NCBI GenBank assembly: GCA_902525355.1
Contig: CABZGO010000016.1
Coordinates: 1 to 35,694, forward strand
Origin: an uncultured Pelagibacteraceae bacterium
Lineage (GTDB): Bacteria > Pseudomonadota > Alphaproteobacteria > Pelagibacterales > Pelagibacteraceae
Direction of reading: 5' to 3'
Length of the DNA stretch: 35,694 bases
The position numbers and the translations under genes are program-made. Positions 26,029 through 33,891 of the stretch are shown one piece after another; positions within the stretch are counted from its first letter, which is position 1; every line of letters begins with the position of its first letter. The notes beneath the pieces were generated by a model. That model was not told the origin of the DNA and did not search any database. It worked only from the letters and a program-made list of their open reading frames with translations.

Positions 26029-28512
26029 ATGGCAAAAAATAAAATCACAGCAGTTCTTGGACCTACGAATACTGGAAAAACCTTCCTGGCAATAGAGACT
26101 ATGCTCTCGTTTGAAACGGGTATGATCGGTTTCCCTTTAAGACTTTTGGCAAGAGAAGTATATGACAAAATTATTACAAAAGTTGACCCATCAAAAGTAG
26201 CTTTGATTACAGGTGAAGAAAAAATTATTCCAATTAATGCAAAATATTTTCTTTGCACTGTTGAGTCCATGCCATTGGATAAAAGTTTAGAGTTTGTTGG
26301 AATTGATGAAGTTCAAATGTGTAATGACCACGAGAGAGGCCATATTTTTACAGATAGATTATTACATATGAGAGGTGAAAAACTTACTATGTTAATGGGT
26401 TCAAACTCAATAAAAAAAATTATTCAAAAACTGGATGATGATGTTGAATTTAAAAATAGAGATAGACTATCAAAATTATCTTTTGGTGGTCATAAAAAAA
26501 TTTCAAGGATTGAAAGAAAAAGTGCTGTAATAGCTTTTTCTACTGAAGAAGTTTATGCAATTGCAGAATTGATTAGGCGTCAAAAAGGCGGAGCTGCTAT
26601 TGTGATGGGTTCTCTTAGTCCGAAGACAAGAAATTCACAAGTAAGTTTATACCAATCTGGTGATGTTGATTACTTAGTTGCAACTGATGCAATTGGAATG
26701 GGTATAAATATGGATCTAGATAATGTTTATTTTTCAAATTTAAAAAAGTTTGATGGTAAAAAGTTAAGAAATTTAAATATTTCTGAAATTGGACAAATTG
26801 CAGGTAGAGCAGGAAGATACTTAAACGATGGTATATTTGGTACAACAGGTGAATGCAAAGAAATAGGATCTGAAGAAATTGCAGCATTAGAAACACATAG
26901 TTTTCCAGATATACAAACCATCTTTTGGAGAAACTCAAAATTAAATTTGTCTAACAAAGTTTCGTTGTTAAAATCTTTAGAGGAGAGACCTCATAAGGAA
27001 TGGCTAAGAAGAATAAATGAATGTCAAGATGAAAAAGTGTTAAAATACTTTCTTAAAGAGGCTCCAAATATAAAAATAGAAGATAATACTGAAATTTTAC
27101 AAATACTTTGGGAATGTTGTCAAATACCTGATTTTGTAAAGAAAACTTACGGTCATCATTTTGATGTTGTGAGTAAAATTTTCAATTTTTTAACAAATAG
27201 AAATAATAAAGTTCCTAACCACTATATGAAGGAACAACTATCCCTACTTGATAAATTAGATGGAAACGTTGACTCTTTATCAAATAGAATTGCTAACGTA
27301 AGAACATGGGCTTATGTATCAAATAAATCTAATTGGGTTGAAAATCAGGACTATTGGATAGAGAGAACTAAAAAACTTGAAGATAAACTATCTGATAGAC
27401 TTCATGAGGAATTAACAAAAACTTTTATTGATAAAAGGGCAAGTGTATTAGCTAGAGGTTTAAAACAAGATATATTATTTGAAACAGAGATTGTTAATGA
27501 CGAAGAAGTAATGATTAATGAACAGTATATTGGTCGTTTAAAAGGTCTTAAATTAGAATTGGATTTAAAGGTTGATACATTAGATGCTGACGTAAAATCT
27601 TTAAAAAAAGCTGCGAGACAAAACGTTGTTCCCGAAATTATAAAAAGAATAACACAAATTATTGATACTGGTTTAATTGAACTAAAAAATGATTTTAAAA
27701 TTTATTGGAATAACAATCAAATTGCAAAACTAATTCCAGGCTCAGATTATCTGAATCCACAAATTCATTTAATTATTGATGAAATGATTGAGAATATTGA
27801 AAAATCAAGACTAAATGATTATTTACAGAACTGGATAAATAACAAAATTGAAACAGAGTTAAAAAGTCTAATAGATTTAAAAAATGTTAAAGATAATAAT
27901 TCAGAATTAAGAGCTTTAGCTTATCATCTTTATGAAAGCAATGGAGTTGTTAAAAGAGATGGAGTATTAAATTATTTAAATAAACTTAATCAAGATGAAA
28001 GAAAAAAATTGAGGAAATTAGGTGTAAAATTTGGAAGGTATCATATTTTTTTATTTAAATTGTTTAAACCAAGTTCTGTATCATTAAGAATTCTATTATG
28101 GAAAAATTTTAATGAGAAAAATTTTGATTTCTCACCACCAACTTTTGGATTGAATTTTTTAGAAGAGAAGAGAATATTAAATAAAAATCTAATGCTCCTA
28201 TGTGGTTTTGAAAAATTTGAAAATTTATATGTGAGGATAGATATTTTAGAAAGGTTGTTTTTAATGATTTTTAACACTAAATCAGAAGATAAAATTAAAG
28301 AGATCAAATTAATTCCCGAAATGCTGAATTTGTTAGGTTGTAATAAACAAAATTTTGTGAAATTAATAAAAAAAATGAATTACAAAACTTATGAGAAAAA
28401 TAAAAATCTTCACTTTAAATATATTCCATCTAAAAAAGTAATTAAAAAAGATATAAAGAAGAATATTAATGACAATCCATTTAATGTACTTTCACAACTT
28501 AACTTGAAATAA
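26029..28512 (+). CDS. SUV3-like DExH-box RNA helicase
   Basis: Superfamily 2 RNA helicase related to mitochondrial SUV3, which works in RNA turnover. It has 827 residues. The Walker A motif GPTNTGKT is at residues 11-18 and the DExH-type box DEVQ at 93-96. MGSLSPKTRNSQVSLYQSG follows, then YLVATDAIGMGINMDLDNV and motif VI QIAGRAGRY. The second half (about 310-827) is a long alpha-helical region of the kind seen in alphaproteobacterial relatives and ends in a Lys-rich tail. Its stop overlaps the TerB-like gene's start by one base (TAATG). It is the first gene of a four-gene overlapping block. Confidence 0.9.
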   Translation: MAKNKITAVLGPTNTGKTFLAIETMLSFETGMIGFPLRLLAREVYDKIITKVDPSKVALITGEEKIIPINAKYFLCTVESMPLDKSLEFVGIDEVQMCNDHERGHIFTDRLLHMRGEKLTMLMGSNSIKKIIQKLDDDVEFKNRDRLSKLSFGGHKKISRIERKSAVIAFSTEEVYAIAELIRRQKGGAAIVMGSLSPKTRNSQVSLYQSGDVDYLVATDAIGMGINMDLDNVYFSNLKKFDGKKLRNLNISEIGQIAGRAGRYLNDGIFGTTGECKEIGSEEIAALETHSFPDIQTIFWRNSKLNLSNKVSLLKSLEERPHKEWLRRINECQDEKVLKYFLKEAPNIKIEDNTEILQILWECCQIPDFVKKTYGHHFDVVSKIFNFLTNRNNKVPNHYMKEQLSLLDKLDGNVDSLSNRIANVRTWAYVSNKSNWVENQDYWIERTKKLEDKLSDRLHEELTKTFIDKRASVLARGLKQDILFETEIVNDEEVMINEQYIGRLKGLKLELDLKVDTLDADVKSLKKAARQNVVPEIIKRITQIIDTGLIELKNDFKIYWNNNQIAKLIPGSDYLNPQIHLIIDEMIENIEKSRLNDYLQNWINNKIETELKSLIDLKNVKDNNSELRALAYHLYESNGVVKRDGVLNYLNKLNQDERKKLRKLGVKFGRYHIFLFKLFKPSSVSLRILLWKNFNEKNFDFSPPTFGLNFLEEKRILNKNLMLLCGFEKFENLYVRIDILERLFLMIFNTKSEDKIKEIKLIPEMLNLLGCNKQNFVKLIKKMNYKTYEKNKNLHFKYIPSKKVIKKDIKKNINDNPFNVLSQLNLK

Positions 28513-28937
28513 TGTTTAATATTTTTAAAAAAACAGAAACTGAGAAAGAAAATAATCATCCATCAACAATGGCGGTAGCTTGTTTGCTAGTTCATTCAGC
28601 AAGAATTGATGAGAATTATACTGATAAAGAAAAAAAAATTATTAAAGATGCAATTATTGAAATGGGAGCAGAGACTGAAAATATTGATAAAATAATAAAA
28701 GATGCTGAAGAAAAAGAAAAAGACTCAAATCAAATTCTAGATTTTACAAGAGAAATTAAAAATATTGATGAAGAGGATAAAAAAATCATTATAGAGGCAT
28801 TGTGGGATATTATATATTCGGATGAAGATGCTGATATGTATGAGTCAAACCTAATGAGAAGATTATCTGGATTACTTTATCTAGATACAAAAACCGTAGG
28901 TGACATTAAAGAGAAAGTTCGCCAAAAAAAAACATGA
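28512..28937 (+). CDS. TerB-like (tellurite-resistance family) helical protein
   Basis: A 141-residue acidic helical protein resembling the TerB/co-chaperone-like fold. Typical stretches are [26 protein letters not shown], a later [31 protein letters not shown], and the acidic D-E repeats that TerB proteins use for metal binding. The biochemical role in this family is not settled. It overlaps the helicase stop (TAATG) and the ferredoxin start (ATGA). In many alphaproteobacteria a small S4-domain RNA-binding gene sits between helicase and ferredoxin; here that place is taken by this protein. Confidence 0.82.
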   Translation: MFNIFKKTETEKENNHPSTMAVACLLVHSARIDENYTDKEKKIIKDAIIEMGAETENIDKIIKDAEEKEKDSNQILDFTREIKNIDEEDKKIIIEALWDIIYSDEDADMYESNLMRRLSGLLYLDTKTVGDIKEKVRQKKT

Positions 28938-29263
28938 CATATTTAGTAAATGATAAATGCATCAAATGTAAATTGATGGATTGTGTAGAAGTATGTCCAG
29001 TGGATTGCTTTTACGAAGGTAAAAATATGCTTGTAATTAAACCCGATGAGTGTATAGATTGTGGCGTTTGTGAGCCAGAATGTCCTGTGGACGCTATAAT
29101 ATCCGATAACGAGGATGATAATGGTAAATGGTTAGAAATAAATAAAAAATATGCAGATTTGTGGCCAAATATTAGTAACAAAAAAGATCCACCTGCGGAT
29201 CATGAACAATTTAAAGATGTAAAAGATAAGTATGAAAAATATTTTAAAGAAAATCTTGAATAA
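28934..29263 (+). CDS. fdxA: 7Fe ferredoxin
   Basis: Small electron carrier with one 3Fe-4S and one 4Fe-4S cluster, of the Azotobacter FdI type. It has 109 residues. By alignment with that family, Cys9, Cys17 and Cys50 would hold the 3Fe cluster, and Cys21, Cys40, Cys43 and Cys46 the 4Fe cluster (CVEVCPVDC and [14 protein letters not shown]). The C-terminal extension [16 protein letters not shown] is typical of alphaproteobacterial FdxA. It overlaps the TerB-like gene by 4 bp, and the carD start lies 32 bp inside its 3' end. Confidence 0.96.
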   Translation: MTYLVNDKCIKCKLMDCVEVCPVDCFYEGKNMLVIKPDECIDCGVCEPECPVDAIISDNEDDNGKWLEINKKYADLWPNISNKKDPPADHEQFKDVKDKYEKYFKENLE

Positions 29264-30095
29264 TAAAAAAATAAAAACAAAAGTTCCAAAAAAAAATAAG
29301 ATTATAAAAAAAGTAGTTAAACTAAAAAAAGTTTCTAAATTAGCTAAAGTAAAAAAAGTTTCTAAAGTAGCTAAAGTAAAAAAAGTAAGAAAAGTAATTA
29401 AAGTAGTTAGAATTAATAAATTAATTAAAGATACAAAAAGAAAAGATAAAATTGAAACAAAAACTGATCCACTAAGAATTCCTAAAAACAATGAGCAAAA
29501 ACCTGAAATCAAAAAAGTAAAAAAACAAGATACTGAAAAAAGACTATTTAAGATTAAAGATTATGTTGTTTATCCAAAACATGGTGTAGGTCAAATTACA
29601 GAGTCAAAAAAAATTAATATTGGTGGTATTGATGTTGAAACATATATTCTTAAATTTGAAAAAGACAAAGCAAACGGGATGGTTCCTGTAAATAAACAAT
29701 CTCATTTAAGACCACTAGCAACAATTAATCAGATAAATAAATGTGTAAGTATTTTAAAAAGTAAACCAAAAATTAAACGATCAATGTGGAGCAGGAGAGC
29801 TCAGGAATATGAAGCTAAAATATCTTCTGGCAAAATTTATGAGTTAGCTGAAGTAGTGAGAGATCTAAATAAAGGAGATGATATTATGATTGATCAATCC
29901 TATAGTGAAAGACAATTATTTGAAAAAGCTTACGAGAGATTATTAACTGAATTCCAGATTGTAATGGGTTCAAGTTTAGAGGATGCTCAAAAAAAGCTTG
30001 ATAAAGCTTTAAAAAGAAATTTAGAAAAACAGGTTCAGAAGATTGAGGAAAAACAAGTGGCTGAAAAACCAATAAATCAGGAAGATACAGAATAA
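29232..30095 (+). CDS. carD: CarD/CdnL-family RNA polymerase-binding regulator with a Lys-rich N-terminal extension
   Basis: CarD proteins bind the RNA polymerase beta subunit and stabilise open promoter complexes, especially at rRNA promoters. The CarD domain runs from about residue 105 ([18 protein letters not shown], then [14 protein letters not shown]) to about 265, with the conserved [16 protein letters not shown] helix. Before it lies a ~100-residue, very Lys-rich, low-complexity region. This contains three nine-residue repeats of the type KKVxKxxKV at residues 32-58. ATG 29232 is the only ATG before the CarD domain, so the 32-bp overlap with fdxA and the extension appear genuine. CdnL proteins are commonly about 160-170 residues, so 287 is long. 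Confidence 0.93.
   Translation: MKNILKKILNNKKIKTKVPKKNKIIKKVVKLKKVSKLAKVKKVSKVAKVKKVRKVIKVVRINKLIKDTKRKDKIETKTDPLRIPKNNEQKPEIKKVKKQDTEKRLFKIKDYVVYPKHGVGQITESKKINIGGIDVETYILKFEKDKANGMVPVNKQSHLRPLATINQINKCVSILKSKPKIKRSMWSRRAQEYEAKISSGKIYELAEVVRDLNKGDDIMIDQSYSERQLFEKAYERLLTEFQIVMGSSLEDAQKKLDKALKRNLEKQVQKIEEKQVAEKPINQEDTE
29325..29405 (+). repeat. 27-bp tandem repeat inside carD
   Basis: Three consecutive 27-bp units encode [18 protein letters not shown] and KKVRKVIKV. The first two units differ at a single base (residue 6 of the unit, Leu to Val). The third has diverged further. This suggests expansion by duplication within the coding region, in frame. Confidence 0.75.
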
Positions 30096-30132
30096 AAAAA
30101 ACGCTCCCCACGCAAGCGCCATGAGAAGCGTT
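30094..30132 (-). terminator. Intrinsic terminator of the Lys-rich mini-gene
   Basis: Read on the minus strand, AACGCTTCTC (30132-30123) pairs with GGGGAGCGTT (30109-30100) over 10 bp with two G·U pairs. Eight T residues follow (30101-30094). The G·U pairs exist only in the minus-strand RNA, where the plus strand would have C/A mismatches. The signal is therefore directed leftward and belongs to the small gene at 30155-30238, not to carD. The T-tract covers the last two bases of the carD stop codon. Confidence 0.85.
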
Positions 30133-30154
30133 ATCAGTTAAAAAGAATACTAAA

Positions 30155-30238
30155 CTATCTTCTTTTTTTCTTCTTAGCTTTTTTCTTAGCTTTTTTCTTA
30201 GTTTTCTTTTTAGCAGCTTTCTTTTTTCTTTTAGCCAT
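30155..30238 (-). CDS. Polybasic 27-residue protein
   Basis: A 27-codon gene starting MAKRKKKAAKKKTKKKAK and ending KKKKRR. It has 17 Lys, 3 Arg, 5 Ala, 1 Thr and the starting Met, with AKKK/TKKK-like four-residue periodicity. The evidence that it is a real gene is its complete set of signals. GGGAG lies 6 nt before the ATG. A near-consensus promoter (30290-30318) and a stem-loop at the expected 5' end of the RNA are upstream, and a strong terminator lies 22 bp after the stop. I do not recognise a named family. The composition resembles histone H1-like C-terminal tails, so nucleic-acid binding is the natural guess. It converges on carD, which has a Lys-rich tail of its own. Confidence 0.82.
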   Translation of the reverse strand: MAKRKKKAAKKKTKKKAKKKAKKKKRR

Positions 30239-30259
30239 CTTTAGCTCCCTTTTTTTTTA

Positions 30260-30280
30260 AACGAATCTTTATGATTCGTT
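30260..30280 (-). promoter_or_regulatory. 5' stem-loop of the polybasic mini-gene mRNA
   Basis: AACGAATC and GATTCGTT form a perfect 8-bp stem with a 5-nt loop. With the promoter just upstream, transcription would begin within a few bases of this stem, putting it at the extreme 5' end of the mRNA. 5'-terminal stem-loops of this sort slow RNA decay (as in E. coli ompA). An A-rich stretch and the GGGAG ribosome site follow. It could instead be a weak terminator of the acyl-CoA synthetase transcript, but no U-tract of useful length follows. Confidence 0.6.
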
Positions 30281-30289
30281 AATTACTAA

Positions 30290-30318
30290 TTTTTATTTTT
30301 TTTGAATAGCTATGTCAA
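30290..30318 (-). promoter_or_regulatory. Sigma-70-type promoter for the polybasic mini-gene
   Basis: Minus strand. A perfect -35 hexamer TTGACA (30318-30313), a 17-bp spacer and a -10 hexamer TAAAAA (30295-30290, 4 of 6 consensus bases). Transcription should start near 30283, giving an RNA of about 190 nt down to the terminator at 30094. This is the best promoter match I found in the window. Confidence 0.7.
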
Positions 30319-30428
30319 ACATATAATTTTTTAAAAAATTTAAAAATAAAATTATTTTTTTATTTTTTTTGTTAATTAAACAAAAGTTACATAAATCGCT
30401 ATTAATAAAGTGTTTTTTTAAAAAGATT

Positions 30429-32129
30429 TTAATAAAGTTTTTCAAATTCATTTTTATATTTCTTAACAATTTTATACCTTTTTAGTTTTAAAGTTGGAGT
30501 TAGCATTCCATTCTCGATTGAAAATTTTTCATTAATTATAAAAAATTTTTTTATATTTTCTATTCTTGAAAGATTTTTATTAATATTTTCTATTTCTTTT
30601 TGTATTTGATCATTACTTGTACCAATATTATCCTCCGACAGAACTAATAAAGCAACTAAATATGGTTTATTATCTCCATAAACAACTGATTGATCAATAA
30701 GTTTCGAATTTGATAATTCATTTTCTATTTTAACTGGAGATATATTGTCTCCACCTGGTGTTATTAAAATATCTTTTTTTCTATCAGTAATTTTTAGATA
30801 ACTGTTCTCAAAAATTCCAATATCTCCTGTATGCAACCAACCATCCTTTAAAACTTTTTTGGTTTCTTCATCATTATTCCAATAACCCAACATTACATTC
30901 TCACCCTTAACTAAAATTTCTCCATCTGAGGCTATTTTTACCTCATTACCTTTAAATGGTGGTCCCACAGTCTCAACCCTAATATCGTTAATTGGGTTAC
31001 AACTTACAACTGGAGAGGTCTCGGTTAATCCATAACCCTGTAAGGTTGGTAAGCCTATTGCATTTAAAAAAATACCAACTTCTTTATCAAGCGCTCCGCC
31101 ACCTGAAACAAATGTTTTAAGCTCACCGCCAAATTGACTTTTGATTTTTTTTCTCACAATCTTTTCTAAAATACTATCAATCATTTTTTCTAAAATTGTT
31201 AAAGATTGTTTATTAATTTTTTTAGTTCCTAGTTCTAACATTTTAAATATTAAACTTTTCTTTAAACCTGTTGCTTTATTGAAACTTGCATTGATTTTTT
31301 GAAAAAGATTTTGGTAAAACCTTGGTACTGCAGTCATTATTTGGGGTTTACAATCATTCATATTTTTAATTAATTTTTCAATACTCTCTGCATAGAATAT
31401 TTTTGCTCCAACACTTATTTGAACAAATTGAACGGTGTGTTCGTAAGAATGTGATAGGGGTAACCAAGTTAAAAACCTGGTCTGATCTGATAACAAAGGT
31501 TTTAATATATCAAGCGCACCATCACAATTATTTAAAATACCACCATGACTTAAAATTACACCTTTTGGGTTACCTTGGGTTCCTGAGGTATAAATAATAC
31601 AAGCAGGATCATTTCTTTTAATTGATAAGTCTGGAACGTTTAAATCTTGATAGTCTAAATTAGAAAATAATTTATTAACATTTATATAAGAATCCGTATC
31701 TGCATCTAATTCTTCAAAAGAAAATATTTTATTAATAAAACTCTTTTTTTTTATAATTTCTTTTACTTTGCTATATTGTTCTTGATTAGAAACAAAGATT
31801 AATTTTGGATTACAATTTTCAATAATATATTCGTAATCTTTCTCAGCATAAGTTGTATATGCTGGAACAGTTATTACTTCGGATAACATTACTGAAAGGT
31901 CAGTTATTAACCATTCAGGTCTATTTTCAGATATTAATAAACATCTATCACCTTTATTTGTATATTTTTTAATTTCTGAAGAAAGTTTTTTAATTGAATG
32001 GAATGTTTTTTCCCACGTAAAATAATTATTGTTATCTTTCAAAGATGTTAAAAGAATATTATTTTTTTTTTGTTTTTTATAATTAATAAAAAAGAGATCG
32101 ACTAAATTATTTATATTTTGTGTACTCAT
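30429..32129 (-). CDS. Long-chain fatty acyl-CoA synthetase (AMP-forming)
   Basis: ANL-superfamily ligase of the FadD/FAA type. It activates a fatty acid to acyl-AMP and then acyl-CoA for degradation or lipid synthesis. It has 566 residues. The P-loop is ACIIYTSGTQGNPKGVILSHGG. LPLSHSYEHTVQF and GYGLTETSPVVSCNP follow, then DGWLHTGDIGIFENSYLKITDRKKDILITPGGDNISP. The C-terminal domain ends with TPTLKLKRYKIVKKY, which holds the position of the catalytic Lys. No membrane span is obvious. Its ATG is only 7 nt after the encoded CCA of tRNA-Leu on the same strand, so it probably shares the tRNA transcript. Confidence 0.92.
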   Translation of the reverse strand: MSTQNINNLVDLFFINYKKQKKNNILLTSLKDNNNYFTWEKTFHSIKKLSSEIKKYTNKGDRCLLISENRPEWLITDLSVMLSEVITVPAYTTYAEKDYEYIIENCNPKLIFVSNQEQYSKVKEIIKKKSFINKIFSFEELDADTDSYINVNKLFSNLDYQDLNVPDLSIKRNDPACIIYTSGTQGNPKGVILSHGGILNNCDGALDILKPLLSDQTRFLTWLPLSHSYEHTVQFVQISVGAKIFYAESIEKLIKNMNDCKPQIMTAVPRFYQNLFQKINASFNKATGLKKSLIFKMLELGTKKINKQSLTILEKMIDSILEKIVRKKIKSQFGGELKTFVSGGGALDKEVGIFLNAIGLPTLQGYGLTETSPVVSCNPINDIRVETVGPPFKGNEVKIASDGEILVKGENVMLGYWNNDEETKKVLKDGWLHTGDIGIFENSYLKITDRKKDILITPGGDNISPVKIENELSNSKLIDQSVVYGDNKPYLVALLVLSEDNIGTSNDQIQKEIENINKNLSRIENIKKFFIINEKFSIENGMLTPTLKLKRYKIVKKYKNEFEKLY

Positions 32130-32136
32130 AATTTTA

Positions 32137-32223
32137 TGGTGGGCAAAGAGAGAATCGAACTCTCACAGTATTGCTACTATTGGATTTTGAGTCCAACGCG
32201 TCTACCAGTTCCGCCATTCGCCC
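32137..32223 (-). tRNA. tRNA-Leu (anticodon CAA)
   Basis: Class II tRNA with a long variable arm. The acceptor GGGCGAA pairs with TTTGCCC, with one G·T pair. The D-arm is GGCGGAACTGGTAGACGC. The anticodon stem TTGGA/TCCAA frames CTCAAAA, giving anticodon CAA (reads UUG). The variable arm is TAGTAGCAATACTG and the T-arm is GAGAG-TTCGATT-CTCTC. A discriminator and CCA are encoded (32140-32137). It runs toward the acyl-CoA synthetase gene, 7 nt away, and back-to-back with the YqaA-like gene. Confidence 0.97.
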
Positions 32224-32280
32224 AAAGCTTTGCATATTTTAACTGATAGTATTAAATCATTTATTGTATTAAAAGAAAAT

Positions 32281-32889
32281 ATGTTTAAAGAGCTGTACAA
32301 TAAAACAATTAAATTAGCAGGTCATAAAAGATCTAAATCTATTTTGGGATTTATATCTTTCATTGAAAGTTTTATATTCCCGATACCTCCTGATGTTTTG
32401 ATAATTCCTATGACAATAGCTCGAAAACATGAATGGATTAAAATTGCAATGATTGCAACCATAGGATCTGTTTTGGGAGCTTGCCTAGGGTATTTTATAG
32501 GATATGTCTTCTTCAATGAAATCGGACTAAAAATTTTTGAGATATATGGTGTTGATAACGCTTCATTTTTAAAAGATAAAGTTTCTTCTGAAGGTGGTGT
32601 TATAGCCTGGATAACTCTTTTAGCAATTGCTGGATTTTCACCAGTGCCTTTTAAGTTGCTTACAATCACAAGCGGTTTTATAAACTTTAATATTTTGTAT
32701 TTTATTATCATTTCTCTTTTAACAAGAGGTTCACGTTTTTTTTTAATAGCATTTTTAGTTGGAAACTTTGGACCTACAATGAAAAAGATTATTGAAAAAA
32801 AACTTCTAAAATTTTCTATTTTTTTATCAATAATTTTGATTATTTTTGTATATGCTATTTATACATTTTTAAATAATTTTATTAATTAA
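32281..32889 (+). CDS. YqaA/DedA-like (VTT-domain) membrane protein
   Basis: Inner-membrane protein of the SNARE-associated/VTT (DedA-related) family, YqaA branch. It has 202 residues with about five hydrophobic segments. Characteristic stretches are FIESFIFPIPPDVLIIPMTIA, ATIGSVLGACLGYFIGY and GFSPVPFKLLTITSGFINF. DedA relatives are linked to lipid flipping and membrane homeostasis; the YqaA branch is uncharacterised. The ATG at 32281 is used. A TTG 51 bp upstream in the same frame would sit within seven bases of the tRNA-Leu 5' end and is unlikely. dsbB follows after 2 bp. Confidence 0.85.
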   Translation: MFKELYNKTIKLAGHKRSKSILGFISFIESFIFPIPPDVLIIPMTIARKHEWIKIAMIATIGSVLGACLGYFIGYVFFNEIGLKIFEIYGVDNASFLKDKVSSEGGVIAWITLLAIAGFSPVPFKLLTITSGFINFNILYFIIISLLTRGSRFFLIAFLVGNFGPTMKKIIEKKLLKFSIFLSIILIIFVYAIYTFLNNFIN

Positions 32890-32891
32890 AT

Positions 32892-33371
32892 ATGATCATA
32901 TTTCCTAAAAGAAAAAATTTTTATTTAATTATTTTATCAATTTCGTTAATTTCAACAATTTCAGCTTTATATATTGAATATATACTTAATTATGAACCAT
33001 GTAAGTTATGTATCTATCAAAGATTACCCTACATAACTGCAGTATTAGTAAGTTTTGTTGGATATTATTATTTTGGTAATGATAAAATTTTAATAATTAT
33101 AATTATGATATTTGCTATAAGTTCTATAATTTCTGGCTATCATTTTGGAATTGAGAACAATTTAATTAAAGAAATTTCTAGTTGTGCTAATGACTCCCTT
33201 GATATATCAAATAAGTCAAAATTATTGGATAGTCTTAGTAAAAGTATGCCAATTGACTGTAAAGATGCTACTTTTAAAATTTTAGGATTTTCACTAGCGG
33301 CAATAAATACAATTTTATCAATTTTAATTGTTATTTTTTCTATTAGAACATTGTCCTATGAAAAAAACTAA
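32892..33371 (+). CDS. dsbB: Disulfide bond formation protein DsbB
   Basis: Inner-membrane oxidase that re-oxidises DsbA and passes the electrons to ubiquinone. It has 159 residues and four transmembrane helices. The first redox pair is Cys37/Cys40 in EPCKLCIYQRLPY, with Arg44 close by. The second periplasmic pair is Cys98 (SSCANDS) and Cys123 (PIDCKDA). The partner DsbA gene is not in this window. It follows the YqaA-like gene by 2 bp and overlaps coq7 by 14 bp, suggesting one transcript. Confidence 0.92.
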   Translation: MIIFPKRKNFYLIILSISLISTISALYIEYILNYEPCKLCIYQRLPYITAVLVSFVGYYYFGNDKILIIIIMIFAISSIISGYHFGIENNLIKEISSCANDSLDISNKSKLLDSLSKSMPIDCKDATFKILGFSLAAINTILSILIVIFSIRTLSYEKN

Positions 33372-33891
33372 TAAAAAAAAATTAGAAGAATTTATAAGAG
33401 TAGATCATGCTGGCGAAAGAGGTGCAATTAAAATCTATGAAGGTCAACTACTTGCTCTAAATACTATTGTAAAAAATGACGATTTAAAACAAACTATTTA
33501 TGAAATGAAAAAGCATGAGGAAGAACACTCGAATTTTTTTGAAGATGAAATAGAAAAAAGAAATATCAAACCAACTAAATTACTGCCATTATGGGATTTA
33601 CTTGGATTGGGTCTTGGTTTTGGTTCAACAATCCTTGGAAAAAAAGCTGCGATGTTATGTACAGCCTCTGTTGAAGAGGTAATTGATGAGCATTACAAAA
33701 ATCAAATTGATCAAATAGAAGTGGATGAAAAGGATTTAAAAGAAAAAATGATAAAATTTAGACAAGATGAATTAGATCATAAAGATATAGCTTATGAGGA
33801 AGGAGCCACAAAAAAAGGACTTTATTCCATTATGGACAAAATAATTAAAACTGGCTCTAAGGTTGCTATAAAAATATCTGAAAAAATTTAG
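33358..33891 (+). CDS. coq7: Demethoxyubiquinone hydroxylase (COQ7 type)
   Basis: Di-iron monooxygenase that carries out the C6 hydroxylation near the end of ubiquinone synthesis (a COQ7 enzyme rather than flavin-dependent UbiF). It has 177 residues from the ATG at 33358. The repeated E-x2-H ligand pattern is readable: FIRVDHAGERGAIKIYEGQ, then KHEEEHSNFFEDE, then ASVEEVIDEHYKNQ, then QDELDHKDIAYEEGA. A weakly hydrophobic stretch (LLGLGLGFGSTILG) fits its membrane association. A start at 33328 is a non-ATG codon and less likely. The stop touches the convergent HNH gene with no base between. Confidence 0.94.
   Translation: MKKTNKKKLEEFIRVDHAGERGAIKIYEGQLLALNTIVKNDDLKQTIYEMKKHEEEHSNFFEDEIEKRNIKPTKLLPLWDLLGLGLGFGSTILGKKAAMLCTASVEEVIDEHYKNQIDQIEVDEKDLKEKMIKFRQDELDHKDIAYEEGATKKGLYSIMDKIIKTGSKVAIKISEKI

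Noticed and set aside
29132-29512. 126-codon minus-strand frame rich in Phe, Leu and Ile, opposite fdxA and carD
   Set aside because: It is the mirror of the Lys-rich carD repeats (AAA codons read as TTT). It has no ribosome site and lies across two well-supported genes.
30155-30238. Reading the Lys-rich tract as mere simple-sequence repeat or CRISPR-like repeat
   Set aside because: Promoter, SD, start, stop and terminator are all in register on one strand, and there are no spacer-repeat units.
32322-32711. 129-codon minus-strand frame opposite the YqaA-like gene
   Set aside because: It is a shadow of a clear membrane-protein gene. There is no recognisable domain and no independent start signals.
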